DNA of 64,000 nt, taken from assembly GCF_900088535.1 (NCBI RefSeq), contig NZ_LT578417.1, positions 496,001 through 560,000 on the forward strand, given 5' to 3'. Under the pieces are notes generated by a model. It was given only the letters and a program-made list of their open reading frames with translations. It was not told the origin of the DNA and ran no database searches. Made by a program: the position numbers and the translations under genes. Positions 1 to 8,766 of this stretch are shown here, piece after piece. Within the stretch, counting starts at the first letter, position 1; each line of letters opens with the position of its first letter. This DNA is from Cyanobium sp. NIES-981 (lineage in GTDB: Bacteria; Cyanobacteriota; Cyanobacteriia; PCC-6307; Cyanobiaceae).

Positions 1-46
1 CAGCCACGTGGAGACACTGGCAGTGCTGCGGCGCCACGGGGGGTGA
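1..46 (+). CDS. C-terminal end of probable 23S rRNA (uracil-5-)-methyltransferase, RlmD/TrmA family (partial)
   Basis: Only the last 14 codons are in the window, reading [14 protein letters not shown] and ending at TGA 44-46. The pattern H-V-E-x-L-x-x-L-x-R is the usual C-terminus of RumA/RlmD/TrmA-type methyltransferases, which modify uracil-1939 of 23S rRNA or U54 of tRNA. Being partial, neither domain content nor catalytic residues can be checked. It converges on pheT, and the tandem repeat at 49-100 lies between the two stops. The assignment rests on a short tail and is inference. Confidence 0.45.
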   Translation, partial: SHVETLAVLRRHGG

Positions 47-48
47 CC

Positions 49-100
49 CCCACAGCGCAACTCAGCAGCGCAACTCAGCAGCGCAACTCAGCAGCGCAAC
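49..100. repeat. 13-bp tandem repeat carrying the pheT stop codon
   Basis: The 13-mer TCAGCAGCGCAAC occurs at 62-74, 75-87 and 88-100, with a partial fourth copy at 49-61 that matches over its last nine bases. The copy at 88-100 is the end of pheT, so on the minus strand each complete unit ends in TGA. Because 13 is not a multiple of three, the three stops fall in three different frames. Confidence 0.9.
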
Positions 101-2535
101 CGGGCTCCCAGCTGCTGCTCCAGGGCCGCGCGGATGCGGCCGTCCACCGCCTCCAGGTCGCTGTCGGTGAGGGTTCGGGCGGGATCGCGGTAGCGCAGGC
201 GGAAGGCCTGGCTGCACTCCCCTTCAGCCAGCTGGTCACCCGCATAGCGATCCACCAGCTCCACCTGCTCCAGCAGGGGCTTGCCGGCCTTGCGGATCAC
301 CTGCAGCAGGTCGGCGGCCCGGGTGTTCGCCGGCACCACCAGGGCCAGATCCCGCTCCGCCGCCGGCACGGTGGGAAAGCTGCGGAAGCTGGGCTGCCAG
401 CGGTTCGGCCGGGTGGCGGCGGTGAGCAGCGGCGCCAGGTCAAGCTGGAACAGATAGGTGGCGCCGGGAAGGTCCTGGGCTTCGGCGCTGGCGGGATGGA
501 GCTGGCCGAACCAGCCCGCGGGCCTGCCCTCCACCACCACCTGGCAGCTGCGTCCGGGATGCAGCAGGGCGTGGCCGCTGAGCACCCGGTCCTCGCTGCT
601 GATCCGGAGCGCGGCCAGCCCCTGCTGGAGCACCCCCCGGGCCGTGAAGTAGTCGGGCAGACGGGGTTTGGCGCTGGTGGTCCAGCGTTCGGAGCGACGC
701 TCCCCGCAGATCACCCCCACCAGCTGCTGGGTCTGTTCGCCACGCCCATCGAAGACCGCGCCGATCTCGAAGCCCCAGAAGCCGGGTTGGCCGCATTGCA
801 GGTTGCGCCGCGCCGCCGCCAGCAGCTCGCTGTGCAGCTCGTCGCGCAGATGGCCGTAATCGGCCAGCAGCGGATTGGCCAGGGGCAGCCGGGCCTCCCC
901 CTCGGGCACGAGCGAGAGATGGCAGAGCTCCTGCAGCCCGGCAGCGCAGAGCGCCTGCCGCAGGCGGCGCTCTGCCTTCTGGGCCGGGTCGAGGCCGCCG
1001 GGCTCGATCGGGTCAGGCAGGTGGCAGGCGAAGTGGTCGTAGCCCACGAGCCGCGCCACTTCCTCGATCAGATCCACCTCGCGCTGCAGGTCCAGGGCCC
1101 GGGCGGGCGGCACCCGCACCAGCCAGCCCTCCCCGCTCTCCTCGAGGGAACAGCCCAGCGCCTCCAGGGTCTGCACGATCCGCCGGTCGTCCAGATCCTC
1201 CGGGCCGTCCTCGCCCAGCACCGGGCCGAGCATGTTGTGCAGGGCGTCGCGGCGCAGCGGCACGGGAGCGGTGGGGCTGCCCGGCCGCTGGTGCACCCAG
1301 CGCCCCTGCACGCGCGCCCCCGCCAGCTCGCCCAGGAGCTGGCAGGCCCGATCGCACGCCGCCAGGGTGGTTTCGGCAGGGAGGCCCTTCTCGAAGCGGC
1401 TGCTGGCTTCGGTGCGCAGCCCCACGCTGCGGGCGGAGCGCCGCACGTCCTGGGCTGCGAACACCGCGGCCTCCAGCCAGAGGCTGCGGGTGTGCTCCTG
1501 CACCGCTTCGCCGCTGCCCCCCATCAGCCCAGCCAGGGCGATGGGCCGGTCCCGGTAGGTCACCACCAGGGCCTCCCCGTCCAGGGGCCGTTCCTCCCCG
1601 TCCAGGGTGGTGAGGCTCTCGCCCTGGCGGCCCTGACGCAGGCCGATCGCCGCGGGGTCGGGGCTGCCCCCCTCCAGGGCCGCCAGCCGGTCGCGATCAA
1701 AGGCATGGAGCGGCTGGCCGGTTTCCAGCATCACCAGATTGGTGATGTCCACCACGTTGTTGATCGGCCGGATGCCGGCCTTCTGCAGCCGCTGCTGCAG
1801 CCAGCGGGGCGAGGGGGCCACGCTGACGCCCTCCAGGGCCGTGAGGCTGAACAGGCCGCCGCGCTCGATGGTCTGGCGATCGGCGGCCGTCACCGCCAGC
1901 GGTTCGCCGCTGCAGCCCGGAGCCGCGGCGGGCAGGGTCGTCTCCAGCCCCAGCAGTGCCGCCACCTCCCTGGCCATGCCCTGCATCGAGAGGCCATCGG
2001 GCCGGTTGGCGGTGATGGCCAGCTCCAGCACCGTGTCATCGAGGCCCAGGCTCGGACCCACGGGGCTGCCGATCGGGGGCACCTGCTCCAGCAGCTCCTC
2101 CAGCACCGCGATGCCGCTGGAGCCATCCTCAAGGCCCAGCTCGGCCAGGGAGCAGATCATGCCGCTGCTGGCCACGCCCCGCAGCGTGGCGGGCTTGATG
2201 GTGAGATCCACCGCCGGCAGGCGGGTGCCCACCAGGGCCACCGGCACATGGATGCCCTGGCGCACGTTGGCGGCACCGCAGACGATCTGAAGGGTCTCGG
2301 CGGCGCCCACATCCACCTGGCACACGCTGAGCTTGTCGGCGTTGGGATGGGGGCTGCGATCCCGCACCAGACCCACCACCACGCCCTCGGCCTGGGCTGC
2401 CAGGTCCTCGACCGCCTCCACCTCGAAGCCCGCGATCGAGAGCCGCTCGGCCAGCTCTGCCGTTGCGGGCCAGGCTGCGGAGGTCGCCGCCGGGCCGCCC
2501 ACCAGCTCTCGCAGCCACTGGAGCGATACCCGCAT
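88..2535 (-). CDS. pheT: phenylalanyl-tRNA synthetase beta subunit
   Basis: The product is 815 aa, the usual length for bacterial PheT. It forms the alpha2-beta2 synthetase that charges tRNA-Phe in the cytoplasm. The N-terminus ([12 protein letters not shown]) is followed by an EMAP-type tRNA-binding domain (about residues 45-160, [13 protein letters not shown]), the B3/B4 editing domain ([10 protein letters not shown]), the B5 domain and a C-terminal ferredoxin-fold anticodon-binding domain (about 715-815, [16 protein letters not shown]). It reads on the minus strand, divergent from rpmG across 144 bp. The alpha subunit gene pheS is not in the window. The 3' end carries a tandem repeat that multiplies the stop codon. 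Confidence 0.97.
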   Translation of the reverse strand: MRVSLQWLRELVGGPAATSAAWPATAELAERLSIAGFEVEAVEDLAAQAEGVVVGLVRDRSPHPNADKLSVCQVDVGAAETLQIVCGAANVRQGIHVPVALVGTRLPAVDLTIKPATLRGVASSGMICSLAELGLEDGSSGIAVLEELLEQVPPIGSPVGPSLGLDDTVLELAITANRPDGLSMQGMAREVAALLGLETTLPAAAPGCSGEPLAVTAADRQTIERGGLFSLTALEGVSVAPSPRWLQQRLQKAGIRPINNVVDITNLVMLETGQPLHAFDRDRLAALEGGSPDPAAIGLRQGRQGESLTTLDGEERPLDGEALVVTYRDRPIALAGLMGGSGEAVQEHTRSLWLEAAVFAAQDVRRSARSVGLRTEASSRFEKGLPAETTLAACDRACQLLGELAGARVQGRWVHQRPGSPTAPVPLRRDALHNMLGPVLGEDGPEDLDDRRIVQTLEALGCSLEESGEGWLVRVPPARALDLQREVDLIEEVARLVGYDHFACHLPDPIEPGGLDPAQKAERRLRQALCAAGLQELCHLSLVPEGEARLPLANPLLADYGHLRDELHSELLAAARRNLQCGQPGFWGFEIGAVFDGRGEQTQQLVGVICGERRSERWTTSAKPRLPDYFTARGVLQQGLAALRISSEDRVLSGHALLHPGRSCQVVVEGRPAGWFGQLHPASAEAQDLPGATYLFQLDLAPLLTAATRPNRWQPSFRSFPTVPAAERDLALVVPANTRAADLLQVIRKAGKPLLEQVELVDRYAGDQLAEGECSQAFRLRYRDPARTLTDSDLEAVDGRIRAALEQQLGARLRC

Positions 2536-2679
2536 GGCGTTGCACGTTCAACAGGAACGGCGGATCCTAGGGAGGCACCGCCACTGGGCCCTCGGCCCGC
2601 TCCTGCCGGGGGCAGACCCCATCGGGAGGTAAGGTGCGACATTGTCCTTTCGCATCGCACACGCGGCGCAACGTCCTTC

Positions 2680-2874
2680 ATGGCTAAGAACAAGGGCGTC
2701 CGGATCGTGATCACCCTCGAGTGCACGGAATGCCGGTCCAACCCCGCCAAGCGGTCTCCTGGGGTGTCTCGTTACACCACCGAGAAGAACCGCCGCAACA
2801 CCACCGAACGGCTGGAACTGAAGAAATTCTGCCCGCACTGCAACAAGTCGACCGTTCACAAGGAAATCAAGTGA
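2680..2874 (+). CDS. rpmG: 50S ribosomal protein L33
   Basis: The product is 64 aa and starts at the ATG giving [18 protein letters not shown]. It has the zinc-ribbon cysteine pairs CTEC near the N-terminus and CPHC near the C-terminus, so it is the C+ (zinc-binding) form of L33. It is the first gene of a plus-strand pair with rpsR, 74 bp upstream, as commonly seen in cyanobacteria. An open frame extends far upstream through the antisense of pheT, but the family length and the methionine fix this start. Confidence 0.97.
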   Translation: MAKNKGVRIVITLECTECRSNPAKRSPGVSRYTTEKNRRNTTERLELKKFCPHCNKSTVHKEIK

Positions 2875-2948
2875 ACGCCACTTCCCGCTGAACCCTCCGG
2901 GTCACGGGACTGCCAGCGGCCTTGTCTCAGTTCTTCTCCATTGCCCCC

Positions 2949-3170
2949 ATGTCCAGCTCGTTTTTCAAGAAGCGCCTCTCCCCGATCAAGCCGGGTGATC
3001 CGATCGACTACAAGGACGTCGATCTGCTCAAGAAGTTCATCACCGAGCGCGGCAAGATCCTGCCCCGCCGCCTCACCGGCCTCACCGCCAAGCAGCAGCG
3101 CGATCTCACCAACGCAGTCAAGCGTGCCCGCATCGTGGCCCTGCTGCCCTTCGTGAACCCCGAAGGCTGA
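2949..3170 (+). CDS. rpsR: 30S ribosomal protein S18
   Basis: The product is 73 aa ([20 protein letters not shown]...). S18 binds S6 on the platform of the small subunit. The conserved core is visible: [22 protein letters not shown] and the basic tail [17 protein letters not shown] chose ATG 2949, because it matches the family length; an in-frame TTG at 2922 would add nine residues that S18 proteins normally lack. It lies just downstream of rpmG and just upstream of the RNB ribonuclease, consistent with a translation/RNA operon. Confidence 0.96.
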
Positions 3171-3214
3171 AGCCCCTGGCCACGCCCCCATTCCACCCCG
3201 GCGATCTCGTCGGT

Positions 3215-5209
3215 GTGAAGGACGAGCGCGGTTCCCATCTGGCGGTGGTGCTGCAGGACCATGGCTCGAAGCTCGACCTCTCCGTCGGGTTTCAGCACAG
3301 ACATCAGCAGCTGCCCCGGCGCACGGCCACCCTGCTCGTTCCCTTCACCGATGGCGGCGACCCGCCCGTCAGGCTGGGCCTGCCTCCCTGGACCTTCACG
3401 GACCAGGATCTGGCGGAAGCCCTGCCCCCCCGGCGGGACTTCGCCGCCGCCTGGCTCCTGCTCGCCGATGGCGACCAGGCCTGGGCCTTGCCGGAGTGGG
3501 TGGAGCTGGTGTGCAGCCGCAGCGATCCCGCAGCGCTGGCGGCCTGCTGGCTGTGGCTGCATGGCTCCCAGCTCCTGTTCCGTCTGCGTCATCAGGGCAT
3601 CAGCGCCCGCTCTCCCGACGACCTGCGGCGACTGCGGCGTGAGCAGCACCGTCTGGCGCTCGATCAGCGGAGCCAGCGGCAGTGGCATGAGGCCCTCAGG
3701 CGCCGGGAACCGCTGCGGCGTTCCTCGCTCGGCCCCCAGCAGGAGCGGGAGCTGGATCTGCTCCTGGCCGTGGCGGCCGGCCAGGATGCCACGGACCTGC
3801 CAGTGCCGCTGCGCCGGGCGCTCCAGGCCGCCCACTGCCCAGCGGACAGCGGTGGCGTCCGCCACCTGCTGGTGGATCTGGGCCAGTGGGATCCCCATCA
3901 CCTCCCCTCCCTGCACGCCACCACCTGGGAGACGGGCTTCAGCGCCGAGCTGGAGGCGGAGGCCCAGCGGCTGATCGCCCAGGCCTCCGAGGCGCGGCCT
4001 GGGGATGACGATCGCCTCGACCTCACCGCCCAGCATTGCGTCACGATCGATGACGCCGACACCCGGGACATCGACGATGCCCTCGGGCTGGAGCGTTGTC
4101 CGGACGGCGCGCTCCGCCTGTGGATCCACATCGCCGATCCGGGCCGTCTGGTGGCCGTGGATTCGCCCCTGGATCTGGAGGCCCGGCGGCGGGGCAGCAG
4201 CCTCTATCTCGCCAGCGGAACCCTGCCGATGTTCCCTGAGGCGCTGGCCACCGGGCCCCTCAGCCTCGGCGCCGGACGGCGCAACGCGGCCTGGAGCCTG
4301 GCGGTGGTTCTCGATCCCGAGGGGGCCGTCACCACGTTCCGGCTGGTGCGCAGCTGGGTGCGTCCCACCTACCGCCTCAGTTACGCCGATGCCGATGAGC
4401 TGATCGATCTGGCCCCACCCGAGGATCCGGATCTCGCCGATCTGCATGCCCTGCTGAACCGGCGTCGCCGCTGGCGGACTGCCCGGGGGGCCATTCTGAT
4501 GGACCAGCCCGAGGGCAGGATCCGCGTGCGGGATGGCCAGCCCGAACTGGAGCTGACCGAACCGAGTGCGGCACGCCTGATGGTGGCCGAGGCCATGATC
4601 CTGGCCGGCGCGGTGGTGGCCGCCTACGGAGAGGAGCACCACCTGGCCCTGCCTTACCGCAGCCAGATGCCCGCCGAGCTGCCGCGACCAGCCGAACTGG
4701 AGGCGCTGCCCGCAGGCCCGGTGCGCCATGCCGCCATCAAGCGCTGCCTCAGCCGCGGCCATACCGGGGCGACGCCCCGGGCCCATTTCACTCTGGGGTT
4801 GCCGGCCTACGTGCAGGCCACCTCACCGATCCGCCGCTATGGCGACCTGGTGGCCCAGCGTCAGCTGCTGGCCCTGCAGCAGGGCCAGACCCCCCTGGAT
4901 GCCGATGCCCTGCAGGCCCTGCTGCAGGAGATCGAGGATCCGATCCGCCAGGGCCTGCAGATCAGCCGGGAGGATCAGCGGCACTGGCAGCAGGAGTGGT
5001 TCTCCAGGCAAGGGGCGTGCCAGTGGCAGGGCCAGTTCCTGCGGTGGTTGCGGGCCCAGGACCAGCTCGGATTGGTGCATCTCGAGGAGCTGGCCATGGA
5101 TCTGGCGGCCCTCTGTCCGGCGGGGTCCGAGCCTGGAGATGCCCTGATCGTGCGCGTGCAGCTGGTGGATCCCCTGCGGGATCAGCTGCGCCTGATCGCC
5201 TCCTCCTGA
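3215..5209 (+). CDS. RNB-domain exoribonuclease (RNase II/R family)
   Basis: The product is about 664 aa from GTG 3215. RNase II/R enzymes degrade RNA 3' to 5' in the cytoplasm. The RNB catalytic signature DDADTRDIDDALGLE lies near residue 285, with its cluster of metal-binding aspartates; further RNB-fold segments include IHIADPGRLV and QATSPIRRYGDLVAQRQLLA. It lacks the long N-terminal cold-shock domains of E. coli RNase R, like other short cyanobacterial forms. The start is uncertain. The frame stays open upstream and reads FHPGDLVGVKDERGSHLAVV, which resembles the N-terminal beta-barrel start, so a CTG at 3176 preceded by GAAGG is possible. It converges on the FAD oxidoreductase with 5 bp between the stops. 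Confidence 0.9.
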   Translation: MKDERGSHLAVVLQDHGSKLDLSVGFQHRHQQLPRRTATLLVPFTDGGDPPVRLGLPPWTFTDQDLAEALPPRRDFAAAWLLLADGDQAWALPEWVELVCSRSDPAALAACWLWLHGSQLLFRLRHQGISARSPDDLRRLRREQHRLALDQRSQRQWHEALRRREPLRRSSLGPQQERELDLLLAVAAGQDATDLPVPLRRALQAAHCPADSGGVRHLLVDLGQWDPHHLPSLHATTWETGFSAELEAEAQRLIAQASEARPGDDDRLDLTAQHCVTIDDADTRDIDDALGLERCPDGALRLWIHIADPGRLVAVDSPLDLEARRRGSSLYLASGTLPMFPEALATGPLSLGAGRRNAAWSLAVVLDPEGAVTTFRLVRSWVRPTYRLSYADADELIDLAPPEDPDLADLHALLNRRRRWRTARGAILMDQPEGRIRVRDGQPELELTEPSAARLMVAEAMILAGAVVAAYGEEHHLALPYRSQMPAELPRPAELEALPAGPVRHAAIKRCLSRGHTGATPRAHFTLGLPAYVQATSPIRRYGDLVAQRQLLALQQGQTPLDADALQALLQEIEDPIRQGLQISREDQRHWQQEWFSRQGACQWQGQFLRWLRAQDQLGLVHLEELAMDLAALCPAGSEPGDALIVRVQLVDPLRDQLRLIASS

Positions 5210-5214
5210 GTCCC

Positions 5215-7029
5215 TCAGGACTGCAGCCGCGACAGCCGCAGCCAGGGCCCCCAGGGGTTGGCGCAACCGATCAGCCGCGCCACCCGTGGCGTCTCCAGCT
5301 GCTGGAGCCAGCGATGCAGGGCGGGCTCCAGGGTGATCACCGGCCAGCTCCGCTCCCGGGTCTCCAGGCTGTAACGGCCAGCCCCATCGCTGTGCAGCCT
5401 TCCCTCCCAGAGCCGTTCATGGGGCTCAGACGGCGCCTCGCAGGGGTCCAGCTCAGCACCCGTGCCCCTCAGGGTGCCATCCGCTTCGAGGCGGGAAGGA
5501 TCGTCGAGGGCGGCGAGCTGGCGTTCCCGCCAGGCGGGGTGGTGCCAGGGGGTGTCCCACAGGGGAAGAGGCCCGGCCGGCGCCTGGGCATCCAGCACCA
5601 GGGCATGCTGCAGCCGGCGCACCGGCAGGGTCGCCGGCAGGCAGCCCAGCTGATGGCACAGGGCCGCAGCCTGGCCGGCCGCCTGCCCCACGTTGAGCAC
5701 CAGGGGCTGCAGCCGGGTGGCGCCATTGGCCATGTGACTCACACTGATCCCCTTGTCGGCCGCCATCAGGTTCGCCGTGTCCCGGCTCACGAGCGCGCTG
5801 AAGGGGAGGCAGAACGGCGTGCCGCTCCAGCGGCCTCCCCACGCACAGCTCTTGGGTGCGAGCGGCCAGTCCCTCCCCGGGTAGTGGTGGTCGTTGGCGT
5901 AGTTGCCCACGGCCACCGCCTCCACCTCCCCCTCCCGGCGGGGCAGGGGGGCCAGGCTCGCGCCGCTCCCCTGCGGCAGGAGCTGCTGTTCGATCACCGT
6001 GCCCACGCCCTTGAGGCGTCTGCCCTCCCGCCAGTAGGGCATCAGGGCCAGGGGGGAGGGGCCCTGCAGCGCCGGTTCCAGGGCCGATCGGGGAAACACC
6101 TCCGCCAGCGAGATCCAACCGCCACTGGCCTGCTCGAGGGCGGCCGCGAAGGCCAGGCTGTGCTCCCGCATTGCGCGGTTCAGGTCGTCCTCCCGGCTCG
6201 CTGCGTCGCCGAAGGCTGCCCCGAGGCCGTGGTGCCAGTCGTTGCCCTCCAGGGGCCAGTTCAGCATCACCAGGCCACCCGGCAGACGGCCGTAGGTGAT
6301 CGTGCGCTCCAGCCCGAAGCGGCTGGTGGCTCCGGCGAAGGGTTCGGGCAGGGCCTGCCCCGGATCAGGCCCGGGGGCATCGCCCCGCAGCTGCCCCATC
6401 ACCACCCAGGTGGGCGACTGCACCGGCTGGCTGCTGAAGAACGGCTCTCCAGCGATGGCACTGGCGGCGGGTGCGCTCGGTTCCTGCCAGCGCTCCTTCG
6501 GCTCCCAGCCCAGCCGGTATCCTGCCCCCGCCATGGCGATCAGCTCGCCGCGGTCGCTGCCGTCGATCACGATGCCGTCGTGCACCGGCAGCGCCACGGT
6601 CTCACCGGTGGGCTGCCCGGCCCTGCGCCGCTCCAGCACCAGTCGGCTCACCCGGTCCTGCCGCCGCTCCACCTCCAGCAGCCGGCAGTTGGGCCACCAG
6701 GCCAGCGGCGCTGCCGCCGCCACCCACTCCCTCAGGATCGCCTCGGCCGTGGCGGGGCGGTAGCCGAAACAGCTCACCCAGTTGTGGTCCAGACCCTCCG
6801 GTTCACGCTGGGCCAGCTCCCGCAGCAGGGCCCCCCACAGGCCGGTCTGCCAGGGCGTGAGCTCGTTGCCATCCGGGCAGCACACCCCGGCGGCGCTCAC
6901 CATGCCCCCCAGCCAGGCCCCCGGCGTCAGCAGCAGGGTCGGTGTGCCCGTCCGTCCGGCCTGGAGGGCGGCCGCCACCCCCCCCGTTCCTCCACCCCAC
7001 ACCACGACGGGATACCGCTCGTCTTGCAT
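5215..7029 (-). CDS. FAD-dependent oxidoreductase (FAD_oxidored family)
   Basis: The product is 604 aa. The N-terminus has a Rossmann dinucleotide-binding fingerprint, VVVWGGGTGGVAAALQAGR, followed by LLLTPGAWLGGMVSAAGV, which resembles the flavin-binding start of the FAD_oxidored family. Further FAD-type segments include IVIDGSDRGELIAMAGAGYR near residue 150 and a C-terminal SHMANGATRLQPLVLNVGQAAG. There is no signal peptide. The substrate cannot be read from the sequence; family members include xanthan lyase-like and thiamine-related oxidoreductases as well as many unassigned proteins. It is a single minus-strand gene between two plus-strand genes. Confidence 0.85.
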   Translation of the reverse strand: MQDERYPVVVWGGGTGGVAAALQAGRTGTPTLLLTPGAWLGGMVSAAGVCCPDGNELTPWQTGLWGALLRELAQREPEGLDHNWVSCFGYRPATAEAILREWVAAAAPLAWWPNCRLLEVERRQDRVSRLVLERRRAGQPTGETVALPVHDGIVIDGSDRGELIAMAGAGYRLGWEPKERWQEPSAPAASAIAGEPFFSSQPVQSPTWVVMGQLRGDAPGPDPGQALPEPFAGATSRFGLERTITYGRLPGGLVMLNWPLEGNDWHHGLGAAFGDAASREDDLNRAMREHSLAFAAALEQASGGWISLAEVFPRSALEPALQGPSPLALMPYWREGRRLKGVGTVIEQQLLPQGSGASLAPLPRREGEVEAVAVGNYANDHHYPGRDWPLAPKSCAWGGRWSGTPFCLPFSALVSRDTANLMAADKGISVSHMANGATRLQPLVLNVGQAAGQAAALCHQLGCLPATLPVRRLQHALVLDAQAPAGPLPLWDTPWHHPAWRERQLAALDDPSRLEADGTLRGTGAELDPCEAPSEPHERLWEGRLHSDGAGRYSLETRERSWPVITLEPALHRWLQQLETPRVARLIGCANPWGPWLRLSRLQS

Positions 7030-7111
7030 CGGGGTTCAGGGAACTCGGGGGTGGGCCAGGGAATGATGGGTAGGATCCGGCCCCGGCACAGGTCCGCTGC
7101 AGCGGCGCAAC

Positions 7112-7143
7112 GAGCCCGGAGTACCGCGAGCCCGGAGTACCGC
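7112..7143. repeat. 16-bp perfect direct duplication upstream of metG
   Basis: The 16-mer GAGCCCGGAGTACCGC occurs twice back to back at 7112-7127 and 7128-7143. It ends 18 bp before the metG start, so it lies in the leader or promoter region. The duplication is exact. Confidence 0.9.
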
Positions 7144-7161
7144 CGGACCATCCCCCGCCGC

Positions 7162-8766
7162 ATGTCTTACACCCTCACCACCCCGCTCTACTACGTCAAC
7201 GATCGCGCCCATCTGGGCAGCACGTACACCACCCTGGCCTGCGATGCGATCGCCCGTTACCAGCGGCTGTGCGGGCAGGAGGTGGTGTTCATCACCGGCT
7301 GTGATGAGCATGGGCAGAAGATCCAGCGCACTGCCGAGGCCGCCGGGGTGAGCCCCCAGGACCACTGCGACCGGGTCAGTGCGGGCTACCGCGACCTCTG
7401 GGAGCGCTGGCAGATCAGCCACGACCGCTTCATCCGCACCACCGATCCCCGCCACCGGGAGCTGGTGGCCCAGTTCTTCGCCCGGGTGGAGGCGAAGGGC
7501 GATGTGGTGGAAGGCCGGCAGCAGGGCTGGTACTGCGTGGCCTGCGAGGAGTTCAAGGACGATCCCCACGAGGCTCAGGACCCGGAATGCTCCACCCACC
7601 GCCGCCCCCTGGAGTGGCGCGATGAGGTGAATCTGTTCTTCCGGCTGTCCCGCTACCAGCGCGAGATCGAAGCGCTCATCGCTCAGCCGGGCTTCATTCA
7701 GCCGCCCAGCCGGCGCCGCGAGGTGGAGAATTTCGTGGCCCAGGGCCTGCGGGATTTCTCCATCTCCAGGATCGACCTGCCCTGGGGGATCCCGGTGCCC
7801 GGCCATCCCGGCCACACCTTCTACGTGTGGTTCGATGCCCTGCTCGGCTACCTCTCCGCCCTGCTCCAGGCCGAGGGCAGTGCGCCGGCGGAGCCCGTCG
7901 CCCTGGACACCCTGCTGCAACGGGGGTGGCCGGCCCAGCTGCACGTGATCGGCAAGGACATCCTGCGCTTCCATGCCGTGTACTGGCCCGCCATGCTGCT
8001 CTCGGCCGGACTGCCCTTGCCGGAGCGGGTGTTCGGCCATGGCTTTCTCACCCGGGAAGGCCAGAAGATGGGCAAATCCCTGGGCAACGTGCTGGATCCG
8101 GACGTGTTGCTGGAGCGTTGCGGCCGCGACGCCGTGCGCTGGTACCTGCTGCGGGACATCCCCTTTGGTGAAGATGGGGATTTCCAGCAGCAGCGCTTCA
8201 CGGATCTGGTCAACAACGACCTGGCCAACACGATCGGCAATCTGCTCAACCGCACCAGCTCGATGGCACGCAAGTGGTTCGATGCGGCCGTTCCCCCCGC
8301 CGGCGACGCCCTCTCGGCGGAGCATCCCCTGGCCCTGGCCGCCCGCCTGGCCGGCCAGCAGGCCTGCGATGGCCTCGATGCCCTTGATTTCCGCCGGGCG
8401 GCCGAGGCGGTGCTGCAGCTGGCGACCGCGGCGAATGGCTACCTCAATGACCGGGCTCCCTGGAAGCAGATGAAGCTCCCCGACCAGGAGGTGCGCGTGG
8501 GGGCCGACCTCTATGCGGTGCTGGAAGCGGCCCGCTGGCTGGCGGTGCTGCTGGCGCCGCTGGTGCCCGATCTCTCGGCACGCATGCTCCAGCAACTCGG
8601 CCTGGAGCCCTTCCCCAGCGGCACCGACGCCTCGCCGGCTCCACCCTCCCCAGGACAGCCCACTGCCTGGCTCGCCGCCCAGCGGTGGGGCGGGCTGCCG
8701 GCCGGTCAGGCCCTGCCGCCGCCCGAACCGGTGCTGCTCCGTCTTGAACTCGATGCTCCGCTGTGA
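7162..8766 (+). CDS. metG: methionyl-tRNA synthetase
   Basis: The product is 534 aa from ATG 7162. It is a class I synthetase that charges tRNA-Met. The HIGH-type signature is HLGS at residues 17-20 and the KMSKS-type loop is KMGKS at residues 302-306. A zinc knuckle is visible as CVAC...CSTH near residues 130-150. The C-terminal anticodon-binding helical domain includes NDLANTIGNLLNR. The protein lacks the C-terminal EMAP-type tRNA-binding extension of E. coli MetG, which fits the shorter cyanobacterial form. Its stop overlaps the GTG start of the downstream LptC-like gene (GTGA), suggesting translational coupling. Confidence 0.97.
   Translation: MSYTLTTPLYYVNDRAHLGSTYTTLACDAIARYQRLCGQEVVFITGCDEHGQKIQRTAEAAGVSPQDHCDRVSAGYRDLWERWQISHDRFIRTTDPRHRELVAQFFARVEAKGDVVEGRQQGWYCVACEEFKDDPHEAQDPECSTHRRPLEWRDEVNLFFRLSRYQREIEALIAQPGFIQPPSRRREVENFVAQGLRDFSISRIDLPWGIPVPGHPGHTFYVWFDALLGYLSALLQAEGSAPAEPVALDTLLQRGWPAQLHVIGKDILRFHAVYWPAMLLSAGLPLPERVFGHGFLTREGQKMGKSLGNVLDPDVLLERCGRDAVRWYLLRDIPFGEDGDFQQQRFTDLVNNDLANTIGNLLNRTSSMARKWFDAAVPPAGDALSAEHPLALAARLAGQQACDGLDALDFRRAAEAVLQLATAANGYLNDRAPWKQMKLPDQEVRVGADLYAVLEAARWLAVLLAPLVPDLSARMLQQLGLEPFPSGTDASPAPPSPGQPTAWLAAQRWGGLPAGQALPPPEPVLLRLELDAPL
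7246..7253. repeat. HIP1 palindrome GCGATCGC (one of several)
   Basis: This octamer is the highly iterated palindrome typical of many cyanobacterial genomes. Further copies that I checked by position are at 13444-13451, 16820-16827, 24613-24620, 35790-35797 and 40570-40577. All lie inside coding genes. The list is not exhaustive and no expected count was calculated. Confidence 0.8.

Noticed and set aside
43-2679. Very long plus-strand open frame running antisense to pheT and into rpmG
   Set aside because: It is low-complexity His/Gln/Ala/Gly-rich protein with no family signature, a typical shadow in high-GC DNA. Only the last 64 codons (rpmG) are real.
4996-7161. Plus-strand frame upstream of and continuous with metG
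   Set aside because: The metG start at 7162 fits family length and motif positions; the upstream part is antisense to the FAD oxidoreductase.
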